This document shows, piece after piece, positions 35,786 through 49,159 of a DNA stretch of 64,000 bases. Position 1 is the first letter of the stretch. The number at the start of each line of letters is the position of its first letter. The notes below the pieces were generated by a model. That model had not been told where the DNA came from and did no database searches. It saw only the letters and a list, made by a program, of their open reading frames with translations. The position numbers and the translations under genes were made by a program. The stretch covers positions 20,808,652 through 20,872,651 of the forward strand of contig VZSR01003806.1 in the NCBI GenBank assembly GCA_013398615.1, in the 5' to 3' direction. This DNA comes from Brachypodius melanocephalos. Its lineage: Eukaryota; Chordata; Aves; Passeriformes; Pycnonotidae.

Positions 35786-38700
35786 AAACTTTAGCATTCA
35801 ACAAGATTTTTCTTTAGGTCACTTCTGCTGTGAAATCATGAGTTAACTCATCTGGTTTATCTGAAAGTAAAACCAAGGGCTCAGGCAGGACACTGTTTCA
35901 GTTAAAGAAGCTAAAAAAGTCAAATGAATGCTCCCAGAGTCACCCACTATTTACACTATATCTTGTCATCAAAGACAAAAGGAGAAAATCAGCTGAGTTT
36001 TCTGTTACCTGAGTTTAATTAACCTGTTTTGTGTCACATTTCAAGGACACTGGACAGGTACAGCTCAGCCTGTGGTGATTTTCCAAGCCACTGAAAGTCC
36101 AGGGCCTGCTCTTCAATCTGTGCTGACTTGGTAAAGTTCACACTGTTGTTCTTTTCTTCCTGTCGTTTCTCCTAAATGATGACAAAGCTTCAATCCAGTC
36201 CTTCTCCATTTGCATTATTCACTCTGATTTTCTTTTACTCACCACCCAGACACCCCTGCCATTGCTGGCAGTTAAATTCATAAGCTCTGGCCTGATAATT
36301 CAGGTAAATTGGAAGTGACGACAGTGAAACTGTCTGGTTCTATCAGAAATCATACTTTGAGGGATGTAAAACATACTGATGATCATAGTTCACTATTAAC
36401 ACATATTAATTAATCAATAAGGACTACAAAGCTCAAGTAATTACTCCCGTATTTATGGGGAGCCCCATAGAGATAAAGCTGTGTTGGCTACAGGACTTAG
36501 TTGTAGATAAATTCTTAATTCCTGTGACGCAAAGATCAAGAGCTCTGTGCTCCAAACTCCTCTCCTGCACTGACTCTCATCCTACTAGGAATAAAAATGA
36601 GGCAGTGAAATGGTAACTGCACCCAGGTGACTTCCACTCTTAGGAGTAACCCAGCTACTCTCTTACCATGGCAGTTTTGAAACTCTTCAGTCTTAATCTT
36701 AACAACTATTTAAATTCAAACATTTAAAAAAAATTTAAGGCTCCATTTTCTTCCTTCCCCTTCACAATCCCATTTACCCCTTTTTAAAAGATATCTGTGG
36801 TTTAATCTGGAAACTTTCAATCTCAGTGGGTCATCTTGGCCCATTTAATTTAATTTAATACTCTCTAATCCCCTCCAAATAGGTTCCCCCCAGTTTTCCC
36901 TCAGTCAAAAATTATTCACCTCTACTTCTACAGCATCTTCCACGGCCACATCAACTGCACATACACTGGAATAAATCAAGGAAGCTTCTACTGCTCTGCT
37001 GGGAGATGGCAGCACAGGGGCAGAGCATGACTGAAATTGAGCTAAAACACAGAGAATTCAAGCTATGCAATTCCCAATCTGGAAACTTCTGGCAAAAGCC
37101 AGACAAAAAGCAGTGAGGTGTCCTTGTGCTCACTCAAAGCACAGAGGAGCTCTGAGGTCACCCAGCAAACTCTGATTTACCAGGATAACAAAGATGCCCA
37201 GGGTGATGTGGCCTTACCTCCAGACTTCTCTCCTGCTGTGAACCAGATCTTTACAATTTCAAGTGGTGATTTTGATACCGAAATCCAACATTACTTCCAG
37301 CTAAAAGGAAGAAGAGGAGGTGGCTCGAGGGGCTGGCAGCGAAGTAGGAAACCACCAGTTTTGAGCAGAACACTAAGCCACCGGCAATAGAAAATCACTA
37401 ATTAATGGCTTTTTAAAATCCATTGGAGTTTGGTTTCCAACACTAAATCCCTGGCAGTCTTTATTTTTTTGCTGTGACTCCTTCTACAGAAGGCTGCGAC
37501 TGCACTGCCACTCGCACTACCATGATCCAAGGATAGATCTTCATCCTTGAAATAATCCATCTGGAAAAATGTGATGCTTTCACAGCAGCCTGGTTCCTTG
37601 CACCTATCCTGCAGAAAAGGTTTCTCTTTCCAGCTCAGTCTGACAGAAGGAACAATCTGAAGTCAAGAGGACAAAGTATCTCAGGAATCTGATTGCAGGG
37701 GCTGTGCCTGTAACAGGGATATTGCAAACAGCGATACAGGACTGGCCAGTGGGAGATCAGTGACAGCACAGTGCAGGTCAAGCCCTTCCTTTCAGCCTGA
37801 GGAGCTTCAAAATTTGAATCCATTTGCTTATTTATTGAAGAAACAGCATGGAAACCACTTAAATTGAAGATACATGGCAGAAGTAATTAAAACGAACAAA
37901 CTGATTTCAAATTCCACAATGAGATTTGGACAACCTCGATTGGCACTGGGGTTCAAGAGTTGCTTGGAGCAACACATCCAGCACCAGGGTTAGGTGAGGT
38001 GCCCCAGGTTCTCTGTGTCTGCCAGAAGCCACTGTATTGAAGGTGGCTCATCCCTTTCAGCAAATCTAGAGCGTTAAGCTCTTTATCCCTCTCATTTGTT
38101 CAGTTACTATAAGGAGATCTCTCCTGTAACACTGATTTTTCTCTGATCAAGACTGATTTTCTAAGAACTGCATCATTTTCCTCCTGTTTCAGTGACAGAA
38201 ATGTAGAAGCACAAACAAAACATGAGCCAGACCAAGTGAGGAATTCAACGTTACTGCTCCCTGATTTAAATGTCCAGTTATTTTACTATTCCTGGTTTAA
38301 ATGTTCCACTAAACTAGTGAAACTCTCCATCTCAGCCAACTGCTCATAATCACTGTAACCATTTCTCTGCTCTTTTTAGACAATTTAACAGAAGAACACC
38401 ACAAAATTACTCTTAATTGTTATGAGCTTCTTCAGCTTATACTTACACTACTGGAAAAGTTCTGAGCATACTTTACATGAGGATGGGACGTTACAAAGCC
38501 TCTTGAGGGTCTTCAGTGTTATTCACCATTCTGTAAGACACAAGGAAAAGATCCAAGAACATCAGAGATGTCTGGGAGAAGCAAAGAGATCCAATCACAT
38601 CATTCTGGATAATCTGTCACTAATCCAGACTCACAGACTTCAATGCACACGGCAGATCCTTACAGAGAAAGTTGATGTCTGGTGTTGTAATCAGTCCAGA

Positions 38701-39254
38701 GACAAAAATTTAAATTACAATTGATTTCTTTTGGCCACAAGTAAATTAATCTATGCAATCATTTAGCCTTATGACAGTTACCTACCCTTTTAACTCACAA
38801 AAGCTATTAAAAGGATTATTTGGCCAACATCCGCAAAGAGCTCAGGAGACAGGTACTGTGTTCTGAGGAGGAATGACCTAATAGAATTTTCCTCAGCTAT
38901 CACTGCTGATGTCTTTCTCCACAAACTAACACGGACTGAAAGTGCTCCAAAAGTCAAACTATTAACCAAGAGGAAAGAGAAAAGCAGGATGTCATAACCA
39001 GGTAGAGCTGGGATAGAAAATGAGTGGAAACAGTAGCACAGGAATTCCATCTATAACACCAGCAATCCTGGATTGCTAATCCATGGAGGGCAATCATGGA
39101 TGGACACATCTTGGCTCTTCTCAGTGGTTAAAAACGGTCCAGATATTAGAGAATGACTCTTCCTCCCTCAACAAATGCTGAATGTGTTGGAGAAGAACTC
39201 CACTTCTCCCAGACGGAGCCCACCGGGCACACGGGGATGCAGAGGCACCAAGCT

Positions 39255-39283
39255 GGTTAGGCTGGAAAAGCCCTCTAAGATCA
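39255..39283 (-). repeat. Older CR1, 3' part, interrupted by a younger CR1
   Basis: The piece gttaggctggaaaagccctc taagatc is the reverse complement of the 3' region of an older CR1. It is cut off by the start of the younger CR1 at about 39284, and the element appears to resume at 39812. Confidence 0.75.
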
Positions 39284-39815
39284 CAGAACCCCACAATGGT
39301 TTGGGTTGGAAGGGACCTTAAAACTCATCCAGTCCCACCCCCTGCCATGGACAGTGACACCTTCTACTATCCCAGGTCACTTCAAGCCCTGCCCAACCTG
39401 GCCTTGGACACTTTCAGGGATCCAGCAGCAGCCACAGCTTCTCTGGGAAGCCTCTGCCAGGGCCTCACAGCCAGGAATTCCTTCCCAATATCCCATCTAT
39501 CCCTGCCCTCTGGCAGTGGGAAGCCATTCCCTCTGTCCTGTCCCTCCATCCCTTGTCCCCAGTCCCTCTCCAGCTCTCCTGGAGCCCCTTTAGGCTCTGG
39601 AAGGGGCTCTGAGGTCTCCCTGGAGCCTTTTCCAGGCTGAACATTCCCAGCTCTCCCAGCCTGGCTCCAGAGCAGAGGGGCTCCAGTCCCTGGAGCAGCT
39701 CCGTGGTCTCCTCTGGTTTCATTCCACATCTTCCCTGCACTGAGGACTCCAGACCTGGACACAGAATTCCACGTGAGGCCTCACAAAGCAGGGTACAGAA
39801 GGAATATCACCTCCA
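39284..39815 (-). repeat. Younger CR1 LINE inserted into an older CR1
   Basis: This is the longest single CR1 copy in the window, at about 530 bases. It begins cagaaccccacaatggtttg ggttggaagggacc and runs in register through ctggagcccctttaggctct, ggctgaacattcccagctct, and the more 5' segment ctggacacagaattccacgtg. The 126-152 codon frames on both strands at 39182-39762 are repeat translations. Confidence 0.92.
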
Positions 39816-39925
39816 TCAAGACCATTGAGTCAAACTGTTACCCCCAGCACTGCCAAGGCCACCACTGGCCCATGTTCCCAATGTCACAACCACATGGCTC
39901 TTAAATCCCTCCAGGGATGCTGATA
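39812..39925 (-). repeat. Older CR1, remainder of interrupted copy
   Basis: Signatures attgagtcaaactgttaccc, actgccaaggccaccactgg and cttaaatccctccagggatg continue the element seen at 39255-39283. The two parts would be contiguous without the younger insertion. Confidence 0.8.
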
Positions 39926-39939
39926 TCATCTCTACCTAG

Positions 39940-39985
39940 TTTTTTTGTTTTGTTTTGTTTTGTTTTTTCCTTTTTTCCTCCATGA
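39940..39985 (+). repeat. (TTTTG)n microsatellite and T-rich tract
   Basis: About four units of tttg/ttttg pentamer are followed by T-rich cttttttcc. It lies directly beside the older CR1 remnant. Confidence 0.9.
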
Positions 39986-42592
39986 GAAAAATTCATGAAC
40001 TTTCAGGACCAAAGGCTGGGCTGAATGAGCTTTCCCAGAAGTGGCAGCACTCAGCTTTTGGCCACCAGCTTTCCTGGCAGGTTTAACAGGAGCCCTCTCC
40101 CACCCAGCTGGGGCTAGAGAAAGCTCTGGGTGTTTCCAGGGAGGGGAGGTGTTGAGAGTTGGCTGCTGCTCTTCCAGAACAACTCATTTGGCCCACACTG
40201 AGATCCTGAGCTGCCTCTTTCTCTCCAGGAAAGGAGGTCACCAAGACGAATGGTCCCAGCAGACCCTCAGAGGCCACGTTCTGTGAGCTGGGAGAGAATC
40301 AGTGACACCAAACCACTGATGGATGGAAGAGCCAAACACCCAGGTCCCTCCCTGTCAGCCACCCCAAACCTTTTAGAGAGACTCCCCCACCAAACCCCTC
40401 CTCTGTCAAATCTCTTAACTGCATTTTAAGCATATTCCCCGAGGCAGTCACAAAAAATATGAGATCATGCTGCTGACTTCTTGCCAAATTTTAATACAGA
40501 GAGCTGTTTTGTTTTCCAAAGAGGAACAAATTAGACTTAAATATATACAAACTTTCTGAAGGTCAGAGGGGCTAATGATAAAGAAGTGGATTCCTCAGAG
40601 AAAGATCTGCTTCCAGAGTGAGGAGTGTGGATGTAGCGAAGAAGAAAACCCAAAAAGGAAAGAAAAAAATCACCTTCCATCATCATGAAATGCAGGATTA
40701 AAAGTAGAGCACAAGGAGATGAGATAAGAGAAGCAAAGAAAAGGCTGCTGTAACTCAGGCTTTGAGATGACAAAGGCAGGAGGATGATATTAGTGATTGC
40801 AATGAAAGAGGAAAAAACTGGTATGGACCTCAGATGTTTTAAGAGAAGATCCATTAGGATCTAGACCAAATTCGGGATGTGATTAGATGAGGAAGACAAG
40901 CCTTTCCAGATCTGCAAGTGCAGACAGAGGACGGCAGGATTTCAGCAGAAATAAACAGCAGCAAATCCATGAGAAAACAGGGATAATTCTCTGGTTTTGC
41001 CTCGTTGAAGTGTCAGGCAGGTTTATTACACTCAGAATGCAACCACAAACTGTCCCAGACTAAGTAAGGAAGGACAGGGAACGCTCAGGTCTCCCTTGGG
41101 AGCAGGACTGGTGAAAGGAAACCCAGCTCCAGAGAAAGGAGAGGAAGCTGGTGCTTCCTCCAGCCACTGCCAGCCCCGAGCGGCTGCTATTGAAAAGGGG
41201 CACAAACAGTCTTTGACTCCACGTTGGTCTAAAGTTCAGTGGCACAGAAATACCTTCCCCACCCCCAGACACATGTGAGAAGTTGCTTCAATGCTTTTAT
41301 CACTTAAGGGCACATCAGGCAGGGAACGAGCAAACCCTTCACCTAAAATCTGAGTCACAACAATTCAATCCTGACCAACATAAATCCCATCAGCAACAAA
41401 TCCTGACTCTGAATCATGACTCAATATCCCTCTTTCTTCCCTCAATCTCCTTTTAGCACGAACCAAAGCATCAAAGCAGTCTGAGCACAGCAGCCAAGGC
41501 AGGTGTCACCACTCTTTGTGGTGATATGGGAGTAAGAACTCACAAACCTTTGCCCTTTTCGCATTATTCATTAAATAAATTATCTGCTAACCCAGGGAAA
41601 ACACAACCAGCTCCCCTTCCTATTTCTGGTAGAGACAATAAAAAAAAAAGTCACTATTAATATGGAAATCATGGCTGCAGTTGTAGAATCAGATGTAATG
41701 AACAATCTTGTCCCCAGCTTAAGTTGCTATAAAGGCAGCTTAAATTTACAATGGATGAGTCTTCATGGCGATCTGTTTTTCAGATATTAAAAATCTCATT
41801 TTCTCAGTGCCAAGGACAAGTGGATGTGTGAAGCACTGGAGTATCAACTCTGCATTTGTCTCACTTGACATGAAATCATTCTCATTTTAGTTCTGATTTT
41901 TAATACATTCTTGGGATCCCCTTCAGTTTTCTTCATTTTTTCACTGTATGCAATTAAATGTTTTGAAGTAGAGTTCACCCTGATCCACAACACCCTGCAG
42001 AAGCAAGGAGAAAGTCACTTGGTAAAGATGAGGCTGATATCACTTATTTGGAAGAGAAACTAATCTTCTCTTTTAATTTCTGAGTGACTCACATAGTATA
42101 AAAATAAAAAAAAAAAACCCCATCACTTTCTATTTCACTAATACCTTCCTTGGTGAATTCTTAAAATGGGCTTTACAAATAACAAACTAAAAGCTTTTGT
42201 CCTTGGGGAAGACAGACATCACCATTTTGACATACATAAGTAAAACATGAACAGAGGGGGCTGAATTCTTGGCTTAAAGCCACCCAGGGCAGGATCAGTG
42301 GCTGGAGGGCCCAGCACTACAATTGTCACACCACTCCTGAAATGCAGAACCACCGAGGTCCAGGCTGGTGAAGAAATTCAGCCCTAAGAACAAAGTTCTA
42401 CCATCGCTTAACTCGCACTAAAGACAGACTCCCAACTCCATGCGTAATTACAAAGCAATGCCCTCCTAGAAACAGCAAAAAATTAAAAACTTAGGTCTCT
42501 TACTCAATGTACAGCCTCAGGTCTGCAGGAATACTCAGGTCTTCTGGGTGGACCCCGTGCACATGTGTGTACACATGTCCATGAACACGTGT

Positions 42593-42825
42593 TGAGGAGG
42601 TTCAGGCTGGACATCAGGAGGAATTTCTTCACGGAAAGGGTTGTTAAACACTGGAATAGGCCCAGGAAGGTGGTGGAGTTCCCATCCCTGGAGGTACCCA
42701 AGGCACAACTGGATGTGTCACTGGATGCTCTAGTCTGGGTGACAAGCATCTGTCAAAGGTGCGACTCATTCCAATCGGATGATCTATCTTAGAGGTCTTT
42801 TCCAACCGAAATGATTTTGGATTCA
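42593..42825 (+). repeat. CR1 LINE, 3' fragment
   Basis: Signatures: gaggttcaggctggacatca ggaggaatttcttcac, ggtggtggagttcccatccc tggaggtacccaaggc, then gaggtcttttccaaccgaaa tgattttgg. It belongs to the CR1 group with TGTTAAACACTGGAA-type spacing. Confidence 0.93.
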
Positions 42826-44369
42826 ATTGGCTTCTCTACACTGAGGCCAGTGTGAAGTAAAGTTGTTACCTGGTTTAACTTTTGTCCCAGAACATCTCGC
42901 CTCAAAACCAGCAGGAGACCAAGGATCCATCCCCACCAGTTCATTCTGGTGATTAACCACCCTCTCCACTGCAAATTTGTTCTTGATTTCTACTTTGAAT
43001 GTTTCTGGCTTCACATTCCAGACAGCAGCCCTCCTTTGCCAGCTCCAAGTCCTTTATTCCTGGAGATGTTCAGACAGGCTCTTATTTACCCAGTGCTTTT
43101 TCAAGTCTAGGTACTGCATTTGTATCAAAACTTAAATTCATCTGGGTACACACACAAAAGTAGGACTAGTGTCCAAAATACTGGAGCTAATCTAGGACTC
43201 TCTAGCCCATTTTCCCAAAATAGGCATATCAGGAAAAAAAAAAATTTAAAAAAAGCTCTGCCATATGACTCGAGGATGTGTTTTATTTGTGCCCTGGGAA
43301 GCAAGGCTAGGAACCTTCTCCAGGCACTGCCACCTCCTGAGGACACCCCATGGTTTGGTGACGTGCAGCATCCAGTTCCACGTGGAAATCTTTTTATCCA
43401 AGCTCCCTGCTCAAGCAGGGCCACCAAAGCCAGTTGTTCAGGACCATGTCCTGAGTACCTTCAAAATTTAAGGTTTCATTTTCTGTGAGCAACCTACGCC
43501 AGTGAGTGGAAAGCAGCAAGAGATCACATTTTTTATGGACACAAAAATCCTGGGAAAAAAATGCTCAGAAGTCACCTCCAGCCATTGCTGCTTTCATTCT
43601 TACTGTGCCTGTGTTGTTTACCAAACCTTTCACAGTACAACCCTGGAGCAGGCCATATTTTGGGATTATGGTGAGGGAATGCAGCAGCTCCTTGTCAAGT
43701 TAACAAGTTTACATTTTTTTTTTTTTATGAGATCCTGTTTTTTTCTCTGAACTCTGAGGGGAAAACATCAACAGAAGCCTCTCCCCTTTAGAAAACAAAC
43801 ACCTCAATCTTATGATGCAGCCACAGCTTATCATTTATTACAGGTAAACGTAAAAAAGCAAATAAATGATTTCTCCTACAATATGCCCTGCATATTGCAC
43901 AGGACAATTAGCCAAAGATCACAGTCAAACCTGTTTCTCCCTTCTTCTCCCTCCCAAATCTCAAGCAAAAAAACCCTCCTTGCCCAGATTTACTGGAATT
44001 TCCTAGAGCACAAGGCAAAGACCAGGCTCCATTTCGAGGCAGACTGGCAACAGATCCCACTACAGAAAAATTGAGGTCCCAAAATCATGAAGTTTCCCAA
44101 AGTCCAAGGCTTCCAGAAAGGCAGAAATGCCCATCTGTATTTCACTGGAAAGGACCCTGAGCTACTCCAAAAGTCCCAGAGACCCATCAAAGGCAATGCA
44201 ATCCCAGAAGAAGGATGTAATTTAGTGTTGCTTTGTCTTTAATAGCAGCTGGAAATGAAATGCTGCCACCAAGCCACCTCTGCAGACACATTTGAGGAGA
44301 GAACTCAAGTTGTACTTTTTTTATTGCTTAAAAATGAGCTTCCAGCCTTAACACCCCAAGCACCTATAG

Positions 44370-44711
44370 TGGTGTGGGGGCTTTCTGTTTCAGCCCTTTC
44401 TCCACCTGGTTAGTTCGTGGGGTTCAATTCCTGGCTGCCGCGTGGTGAGGCTTGGCAATGAAGAGACGGATTCTGCTGTGGTTAGGAAGATGTTTATTCC
44501 ATCATGTATGGAGGGCAGAATGAGGGTCTGGACCTCGGTCCACCCCTTAAGTCAGTTCGGGTGTAACCCGACTCGGGGGGTCCTCGATCCAATGGGAAAG
44601 GTAGGGGGAGTGGTCACAATGGGTGAAGGTGTCACCTTGGCACCCTGCCCAGATGGGGAATACCACTAGGGGGTGGGATGGGGGTTAGAGGGGAAGGGAT
44701 GAACCATTACA
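44370..44711 (-). mobile_element. Solo LTR-like element of an endogenous retrovirus
   Basis: Read on the minus strand, the element begins TGTAATGG and ends CCCACACCA, satisfying the TG...CA rule. A polyadenylation signal AATAAA (reverse complement at 44493-44498) sits about 215 bases from the 5' end, leaving a U5-like tail of about 120 bases. GC is higher than in the flanks, with several CpGs. No internal retroviral genes or primer-binding site follow on either side, and I could not find a clean target-site duplication, so limits are good to a few bases only. A solo LTR from recombination is the simplest reading. Confidence 0.7.
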
Positions 44712-46839
44712 GTTTATAAATCCATGATTTTACACCGTAACAAGCACCTACACTCATGTATCTCCTGGATTGCTGCATGTCGAGCCCTCCAGTCATGGCT
44801 AAAAATTTGCCTGGAATCAAAGACCAGACTGGAATTGGCTTTTCCAGCTGAAATTACACGTGAACATCACCAGCAGAAGAAGAGCAGAGAGGTACAAACT
44901 CCTGCCTAGTAGGGACAGCCAATGACTGCTACAATCCCATTTCCTTAGGGATCAAAGAGGTTCTCAGTCACCTCAGATCACTTTGACCACTGAAATGGGG
45001 GAAGAAGAGTGAATTAGGAGCCACCTGACTCCTACAGAGCTACAAGAGGGAAGACAGACCTGGAGTGAAATTGAGATTTAAAGCCCCTACATGACACCAG
45101 CAGGGTTTGCACCTTGAACTCCAGGTACACTCTAAGGAACACACCTTCATCCCAACAAAACTGATGGATGGGAGACTGCCAAGTCCTTGAGTCCAAGCCT
45201 GCACCAAACATACAAGAAATGAGAGGCTCCTTCAAAAACCATCCCAATTAACACGAATTACCTTGCCAGTTTTCTGTGAGGGATACAGAGACACAGGAGC
45301 CCTGGACATGCCCAGGGAAATGAGGTGCTCTATTGCCAAGCACAAGGTCTGCATGCCATGAATCCACCTCCACCGCTCGTCCCAAAGGGGATTCAGGAGT
45401 TCACTAGGAAGCAGAACTCACAGATTCTGTGGAGGTCGGGGTTGGGAAAGGGTCAGGTCAACCAGGGACACTGCAGAAGATACAAAAGATCCAAGAAATC
45501 AGAGTGTTCATCCAACTGGACAGGAAGGGCCCTTCCTTCATCCGTGGCTCTCCAAGGAACATCTCAGCAGATGCCCCAAATCCTCTTTAGTGGAATTCCA
45601 GAAACTGCACTTGGCATTGGGTCCTTGACAGAGGGAAATTAATTGCAAGACAAGGGCTTTGAAATGTGTTGATTGAATCAAACTTGATTTCCTTTTTATT
45701 TGACTTGATTTTAACTTTTCCTCTGCCAAATCGGGGAACACTTCCAAAAGTTGCATTTTTTCATAGAGCGGTCCATCATGCTTGGAATTTGCATTTGCAT
45801 GGATGTAAAACCCTTGGCAGGCACAGAGAACTGCACTACACGATCCAATGAAGATGCCCAATGCAAGAAGCACATTCAGGTGAACTGAGTTCAAGAAGCT
45901 ACACTCAGTTGCTGATCCAAAAAAAGAAACCAGAATTGTATCTGCCATCACTTGTACCAGGAACAAGCAAGAGGAACAAGTCATGCCTCACAATCCTTTA
46001 TTTTTGCACTGCTGTACGGCACAAGAAAAAGTATTAGGAGGAAAGTGGCATCACTTGACAATACCAAATTCACTGCATAAAATTTAAGTATTATCTGTTT
46101 TAAAACAGGTTTTGGATTTAAGATCATCATTGTTTTTTTCCCAAAAAGGAATGTGATAAAATGCTGTACAAACAATAAACTTGATAAGAACTTTACAAAA
46201 TATAAAATGGTGTTCTGAAAAATGCTGTGAGCTCTCCGTTACTCGCAACAAAATAAGAATGCAGCTCTTTCTCACCTCCAAAAAAAGTCTACATAAAAAT
46301 TGTGCCATAAAAGGAGGCTGAGAGCAGGGCAGTGTCACCACGGTCTGCCCTCTGCTCTCAACTCCTGGAGGTCACAGGGCACCCAGGGCACCCATCTGTT
46401 GTTCACTTCATAGCACAAAGAGTTATCTGAGATGCTGGAACAGGGTTGGGATGTGGCAGACGTGTCCCCACTGCAGCAGCTCAGATCAAACGCATCCCCT
46501 TGCCCAACTCCACCTTGTGCCCTTGTCAACCTGTTGTGCTGAAAATATCGATCCGTGGCTCCACCACCCTTTTCTGCTTCCCCTCTTCTTCCTCCCGGCT
46601 GACCTGGACTTTGATCAGCTTCCCCTCGAAAGGAATAATCCATGGCGAGCAAAGAGGCTGATCAAAGTTTCATTTTTCACAGCTTTGCCAGAAAGCCTGA
46701 GGGGCTCTCCCAGCCCTGCAGAGGAACACGGAGCAGCAGACAAGGGAGAGGATGAGCTTTTAGTCCAAGGCAAAGCCGCACTCTGGTGATTTTATACCAG
46801 AGACTTCATCTTGTTCCTACACAGTGACTCGTGCAGAAC

Positions 46840-46888
46840 AGAGATAACTTGTCCCTGCCCAGGGCAGGGGGGTGGAACTCACTGATCT
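46840..46888 (+). repeat. CR1 LINE, very short 3' piece
   Basis: The string ccctgcccagggcaggggg gtggaactcactgatct matches the CR1 3' stretch (ccctgcc, ggggggttggaactagatgat type). It adjoins the duplicated flank that begins near 46891. Confidence 0.5.
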
Positions 46889-46890
46889 GT

Positions 46891-47041
46891 GACTGGGCTG
46901 AGACTCAGACACTCATCTCAGGTGTGACACCTACTCTGTGAACTGCAGGTGCAGGGAGCTGCTGGTACCCTGATCTGAGCACAGAGTACTCTCAAAGCTC
47001 TGTGACACAAAATACTCATTCCAAAGTCAAGAGCTAGAGAA
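46891..47041 (+). repeat. Copy 1 of a locally duplicated flank
   Basis: It contains tgggctgagactcagacact and ggtgtgacacct, and later ctgagcacagagtactctca and acaaaatactcattccaaag. All occur in the same order at 49267-49382. Both copies run directly into a minus-strand CR1 3' end. Confidence 0.75.
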
Positions 47042-47362
47042 GCATGGAATCACAGGATGATTTGTTCTGGAAGGGACCTTGGAGCTCATCCAGTGTCATG
47101 GGCAGGGACACCTTCCATTATCCCAGGTTGCTCCAAGCCCCACCCAGCCTGGCCTTGGACACTTCCAGGGATCCAGGGGCAGCCACAACACTCTGGGAAC
47201 TCCGTTGTAATCCTCGCCACCCTCACAGCCAAGAATTTCTTCTCAATATCCCATCTATCCCTGTCCTCTGGCAGTGGGAAGCCATTCCCTGTGTCCTGTC
47301 CCTCAGGTTCTTGTCTGAAGCTCCTCTCCAGTGTTCTCATTGTCCCCTTCACACCCCTCATT
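47042..47362 (-). repeat. CR1 LINE, 3' fragment (copy 1 of pair)
   Basis: Signatures: tggaatcacaggatgatttg ttctggaagggacc, ttgctccaagccccacccag, cacttccagggatccagggg, and ggcagtgggaagccattccc. It is about 80 bases longer than its putative partner at 49383-49622. Confidence 0.93.
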
Positions 47363-48124
47363 TAACACTTTTCTCCCAAAAAAATAAATAAAATATTCTC
47401 AAGCACCTACTAGAAATGGCAGCAACATTCAAGCAAACATCAAGTGGATGCTTCAGCACAACATTCCAAGAGCAAGCACAGTCACTTCCCCTACCTTAGC
47501 CCAGACCACACACTCAAATGGAGATCACTCGCCAGCTAAAAATTATTCTTTCAAAGGCCTTCTCCTGCTTAACATATTAACAGGATTTATAGGAGTGACT
47601 GTCTGGAACACTGCTTAACAATGCTAATAGCAGAGTTCCAAGAAATACAGTAGTTTGGCAATTGCAAATCCAGCAATACACGCTGAAGTATGTGCTCACG
47701 CTTGCTAAACCTGTAATCCGAGTCCTTTTTTTTTTTTTCCCTCCCCATAATAAGTGGTTTAAATTTAGTAGGAATGATTCACTTGCTGCAGGTTCACTTG
47801 CTTTATTTCTTTTCCTTTATTTTTTTCTTTTCCACTTGGAATCCATCTTGGATGACATCTAACAGGAAGATTGGAGGAGAGAGGCAGAACCTGGCTTTTG
47901 AAAGAAAAACCAATCTATTACACTGAGCATCTTCTGTAATTTTAAGTTAAGTATCTCCATAACTCAAATATTCTCCTTCAATAAGCAGTAGATACTGGGC
48001 AGACATACACCCAAGCAGGGTTCTAATGATGCTTGTGCTCTAAAAGCTGGGTCCAGGCTGAAGAACAGACCATTCCCTGTGGTCTTTAACAAACACTCCA
48101 TCCCCTGATGTTCTACTCCAGCAC

Positions 48125-48500
48125 TGGGATCCCAGAATTACTGAGGCTGGAAAAGACCTCTGAGATCACTGAGTCCAACCTGTGACTGATCCCCCCCTTG
48201 TCACCCAGCCCAGAGCACTGAGTCCCACATCCAGGCCTTCCTTGGACACCTCCAGCAATGGGGACTCCAAATCTCCCTGGCAGCCCCTTCCAATGCCAGA
48301 CGACCCTTTTGTTTAAGAAATTGTTTCTTATATCCAATCTAAACCTCCCCTGGCACAGCTTGAGGCAATATCCTCTCATCCTGTCTGTTTTCACCTGGGA
48401 GAAGAGGCCGATCCTCACCTGGCTGCACCCTCCTGTCAGGGACTTGTAGATCCAACTGGGACCCTCCTGTGCCACTCTCAATCTAACCAGGCTGAGCAGC
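48125..48500 (-). repeat. CR1 LINE, 3' fragment
   Basis: Signatures: gggatcccagaattactgag gctggaaaagacctctgaga, cttccttggacacctccagc, aatctaaacctcccctggca cagcttgagg, and the more 5' segment accctcctgtcagggacttg. It is a different subfamily from the copy starting at 48533. Confidence 0.93.
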
Positions 48501-48532
48501 GCCTTTGCTTTGCATGAGCCAGGCTTGAGGAC

Positions 48533-48810
48533 AAGGAATCATGGACTCCCAGGATGGATTGGTTTGGGAGGGATCTTAAAACTCATCCCATTCCACCTGC
48601 CTGTCACAGGCAGGGACACCTTCTACCATCCCAGGTTGATCCAAGCCCATCCAACCTGGCCTAGGACAATTCCAGGGAATCAGGGGCAACCACAGCTTCT
48701 CTGAGAACCTGTGCCAGGGCCTCACCACCCTCACAGGGAAAAATTTCTCTGTAAAACCTAAACCTACTCTCAGTTTAAAGCCATTCCCCTTGTCCTGTGC
48801 AGAACTCTGG
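48533..48810 (-). repeat. CR1 LINE, 3' fragment adjoining another
   Basis: Signatures: ggattggtttgggagggatc, aaactcatcccattccacct, ggcctaggacaattccaggg, and cagcttctctgagaacctgt. It starts about 30 bases after the 48125-48500 copy in the same orientation. Confidence 0.92.
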
Positions 48811-49159
48811 CAGGTGGCTTTTGACGCATGGAAGGGGCCTGGGAAGGAGGGAGGCAGCAGAGCAGGTGACAGCTTTGGGACAGCACCGGAGGATTATTAC
48901 AGCAAAACTTTGCTAAATATATCAGCAGTGCAAAGTAGGTGGGTCAGAACATCCCTCCAAGAGAAATCCAGATTTGGAAGCATAGCCCAAGTGACAAGGC
49001 ATACGTTCAAAGCAGCTATAAGCACAAACATAAAGGTTTTAAGCAAGAACACTCAGAGGATTTGGAGTTTTTCCCTTCCCCCCTCACACATATATATTCA
49101 GCCAAAAGCACAACACAAGCATGCAGTGGAAAATACTCTTTAGGAAACAGGCAAGAAAA

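Noticed and set aside
45538..45984. 148-codon minus-strand frame with hydrophobic stretch, possibly a membrane protein
   Set aside because: The hydrophobic run (LLALGIFIGSCSAVLCACQG) is suggestive, but there is no conserved motif, no splice signals checked out, and nothing links it to a known family.
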